DNA from: Gammaproteobacteria bacterium
GTDB lineage: Bacteria > Pseudomonadota > Gammaproteobacteria > Enterobacterales > Kangiellaceae
NCBI GenBank assembly: GCA_002401655.1
Contig: NVTT01000068.1
Coordinates: 10,469-18,569, forward strand
Reading direction: 5' to 3'
Length of the DNA stretch: 8,101 nucleotides
Shown: positions 6,553 to 8,101 of the stretch, one piece after another
How positions within the stretch are numbered: the stretch's first letter is position 1
Layout: the number at the start of each line of letters is the position of its first letter
Program-made: the position numbers and the translations under genes
Notes under the pieces: generated by a model
Told to the model about the DNA's origin: nothing
Seen by the model: the letters and a program-made list of their open reading frames with translations, nothing else
Databases searched by the model: none

Positions 6553-7550
6553 TGGTTATCAGTAGTAATGACCAGAGACAAGAAAATATCAAAGAATTTA
6601 TTTTAGAGCCTTTTGATAACCAAAAATTAGCTAACTTAGCCGGTCATTTGGATGAAAATTATCGCTTAATCGAAAACCGATTAGGGGTAGAAATATCGAA
6701 TAGAGCTAACGTGTTTAAAGTCAGCGGAGAAGCAATAGCGACCGAAATTGCAGAAGATTTATTAGTTGAATTATACGATGAAATTACGACAGAACATCCC
6801 CTCAACGCAGAAAAATTACACGTTCATCTTCGCTCACTTAGCCAATCTTTAACAGATAAAGAAAACCGATCTTCACGTTCTAAAAAACAAGATATGCATT
6901 TAGTGATTACGACTAAACGTGGACAAGTTCGTCCGCGTGGAGCCAATCAACAAGCCTATGTTGCCAATATTTTAGCCAATGATATTACCTTTGGTATCGG
7001 TCCTGCGGGAACTGGTAAAACTTATTTAGCGGTCGCTTGTGCTGTGGACGCGTTAGAAAGACAGGAAGTTAGACGAATTGTTTTAACAAGACCCGCGGTT
7101 GAAGCGGGCGAAAAACTAGGTTTTCTGCCCGGTGATTTAAGTCAAAAAGTGGATCCCTATTTAAGGCCTTTATATGATGCCTTATATGAGATGCTCGGTT
7201 TCGACAAAGTCGCTAAACTAGTTGAAAACAATGTGATTGAAGTGGCTCCTTTAGCTTACATGCGAGGCCGAACGCTAAATGAATCATTCATTATTGTTGA
7301 TGAAAGTCAAAATACGACTAAAGAACAAATGAAAATGTTTTTAACTCGCATTGGTTTTAATTCAAAAGCAGTAGTGACCGGTGATATCACCCAAATAGAT
7401 TTACCCAATAGTAAAATGTCAGGTTTAAATCATGCCATTGAATTATTAGGTGATGTTAAAGGATTGGCTTTTAGTTTTTTCCAATCGGCAGATGTTGTTA
7501 GGCATCCAGTAGTTCAACGAATTGTAGAAGCGTACGAAGCTGAAAATTAA
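6552..7550 (+). CDS. ybeZ: PhoH-like ATPase YbeZ
   Basis: A cytoplasmic P-loop NTPase of the PhoH family, known to associate with the endoribonuclease YbeY and implicated in rRNA maturation and ribosome quality control. The protein has 332 residues. Residues about 15-110 form the N-terminal domain seen in YbeZ-type members, followed by a charged linker (KENRSSRSKKQ, 103-113). The PhoH core begins at TKRGQVRPRG (121-130). Walker A is GPAGTGKT (150-157). TRPAVEAGEKLGFLPGD (179-195) is the family signature, Walker B is FIIVDESQN (246-254) with D250 and E251, and VVTGDITQIDLP (274-285) is the sensor-like segment. R179 and R317 are candidate nucleotide-sensing arginines. All expected motifs are intact. 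The start ATG overlaps the miaB stop by one base (TAATG), indicating re-initiation of ribosomes. The ybeY gene follows after 34 nt. Confidence 0.96.
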   Translation: MVISSNDQRQENIKEFILEPFDNQKLANLAGHLDENYRLIENRLGVEISNRANVFKVSGEAIATEIAEDLLVELYDEITTEHPLNAEKLHVHLRSLSQSLTDKENRSSRSKKQDMHLVITTKRGQVRPRGANQQAYVANILANDITFGIGPAGTGKTYLAVACAVDALERQEVRRIVLTRPAVEAGEKLGFLPGDLSQKVDPYLRPLYDALYEMLGFDKVAKLVENNVIEVAPLAYMRGRTLNESFIIVDESQNTTKEQMKMFLTRIGFNSKAVVTGDITQIDLPNSKMSGLNHAIELLGDVKGLAFSFFQSADVVRHPVVQRIVEAYEAEN

Positions 7551-7584
7551 TATCGAAAATAAGCTAAGTAAACGAGTTAAATAA

Positions 7585-8067
7585 ATGAGCTGTTATCTAG
7601 AAATTCAAAATAGTACAGAGTCGAACTCCATCCCAAAAGAACAAGATGTTCTTTTATGGATTGAAAAAGCACTTGAACTATCCAACTCGAAAGTCATTAA
7701 TCTAGAATTAACCATACGCATTGTTTCTTTGGATGAAAGTCAGCAATTAAATTCTGATTATCGCGGAAAAAATAAACCAACCAATGTCCTTTCCTTTCCA
7801 TTTGAAATACCTGAAGGACTGCCTGTAGATGTTTTAGAAAGTGAAAATATGGAAAGCATTCTTGGTGATTTAGCGATTTGTGAAGCTATTGTTATTGAAG
7901 AAGCGAAAGAGCAAAGTAAACAAGTTAATCATCATTGGGCACATATGGTAGTTCATGGCGTTTTGCATTTGGTGGGATATGATCATGTTGATGATAGCGA
8001 TGCGAAAGAGATGGAAAGTTTGGAAGTTGAGATATTAAGCCAGCTTGGTATTGGCTCGCCTTATTAA
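7585..8067 (+). CDS. ybeY: Endoribonuclease YbeY
   Basis: A zinc-dependent single-strand endoribonuclease needed for 16S rRNA 3'-end maturation and 70S ribosome quality control. It has 160 residues (E. coli 155). The zinc site is the HxxxHxxxxxH motif [11 protein letters not shown], with H124, H128 and H134. The conserved arginine R60 lies in [16 protein letters not shown] (59-74), the other family signature, and LGDLAIC (93-99) is the third conserved block. The ATG at 7585 has only a weak ribosome binding site, and the 34-nt gap from ybeZ contains no terminator, so it is surely co-transcribed. The usual next genes in relatives are corC/ybeX and lnt; the final 34 bases of the window show no start of a gene and no hairpin, so the operon may continue. 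Confidence 0.97.
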   Translation: MSCYLEIQNSTESNSIPKEQDVLLWIEKALELSNSKVINLELTIRIVSLDESQQLNSDYRGKNKPTNVLSFPFEIPEGLPVDVLESENMESILGDLAICEAIVIEEAKEQSKQVNHHWAHMVVHGVLHLVGYDHVDDSDAKEMESLEVEILSQLGIGSPY

Positions 8068-8101
8068 ACTGTGACGCATCTATCAAACTAAAACAAAATA
8101 A

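Overview
This window looks like ordinary chromosome from an AT-rich gammaproteobacterium. The evidence is the miaB-ybeZ-ybeY order, a PepB-type M17 aminopeptidase and a PcnB whose conserved stretches read like the enterobacterial proteins. I cannot fix the genus from sequence alone. There are no rRNA or tRNA genes, CRISPR arrays, transposases or phage genes.

Layout. Positions 1-2479 hold a minus-strand, closely packed gene series transcribed leftwards: ribA (GTP cyclohydrolase II), pepB (4-nt ATGA overlap with ribA), then pcnB (12 nt after pepB, cut by the window edge). Positions 2480-3092 are intergenic. They contain a 13-bp tandem repeat, the decayed C-terminal end of an EAL (cyclic-di-GMP phosphodiesterase) domain on the plus strand, and a candidate promoter. 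Positions 3093-4668 form a plus-strand three-gene unit: a small cysteine-containing ankyrin protein, then two halves of a split YeeE/YedE-type sulfur-compound transporter. The ankyrin stop codon directly abuts the next start. The second half-transporter ends in a 15-bp tandem repeat that carries its stop codon. An unrecognised small gene follows at 4752-5045. A clear extended -10 promoter with an adjacent perfect 14-bp palindrome then leads into miaB, ybeZ (PhoH-like) and ybeY at 5212-8067.

How the genes work together. The right-hand operon concerns RNA: MiaB methylthiolates tRNA position 37, while YbeZ and YbeY are partner proteins in rRNA and ribosome quality control. The left-hand unit joins riboflavin synthesis, peptide turnover and RNA polyadenylation, which have no obvious shared pathway. 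The middle unit is the accessory part. Its split transporter probably moves a sulfur compound such as thiosulfate across the inner membrane, with the ankyrin protein as a possible cytoplasmic partner.

I found no strong case for a wholly new system. The best lead is the ankyrin/half-transporter unit. The repeat over a stop codon, the EAL relic and the palindrome at the miaB promoter are smaller leads.
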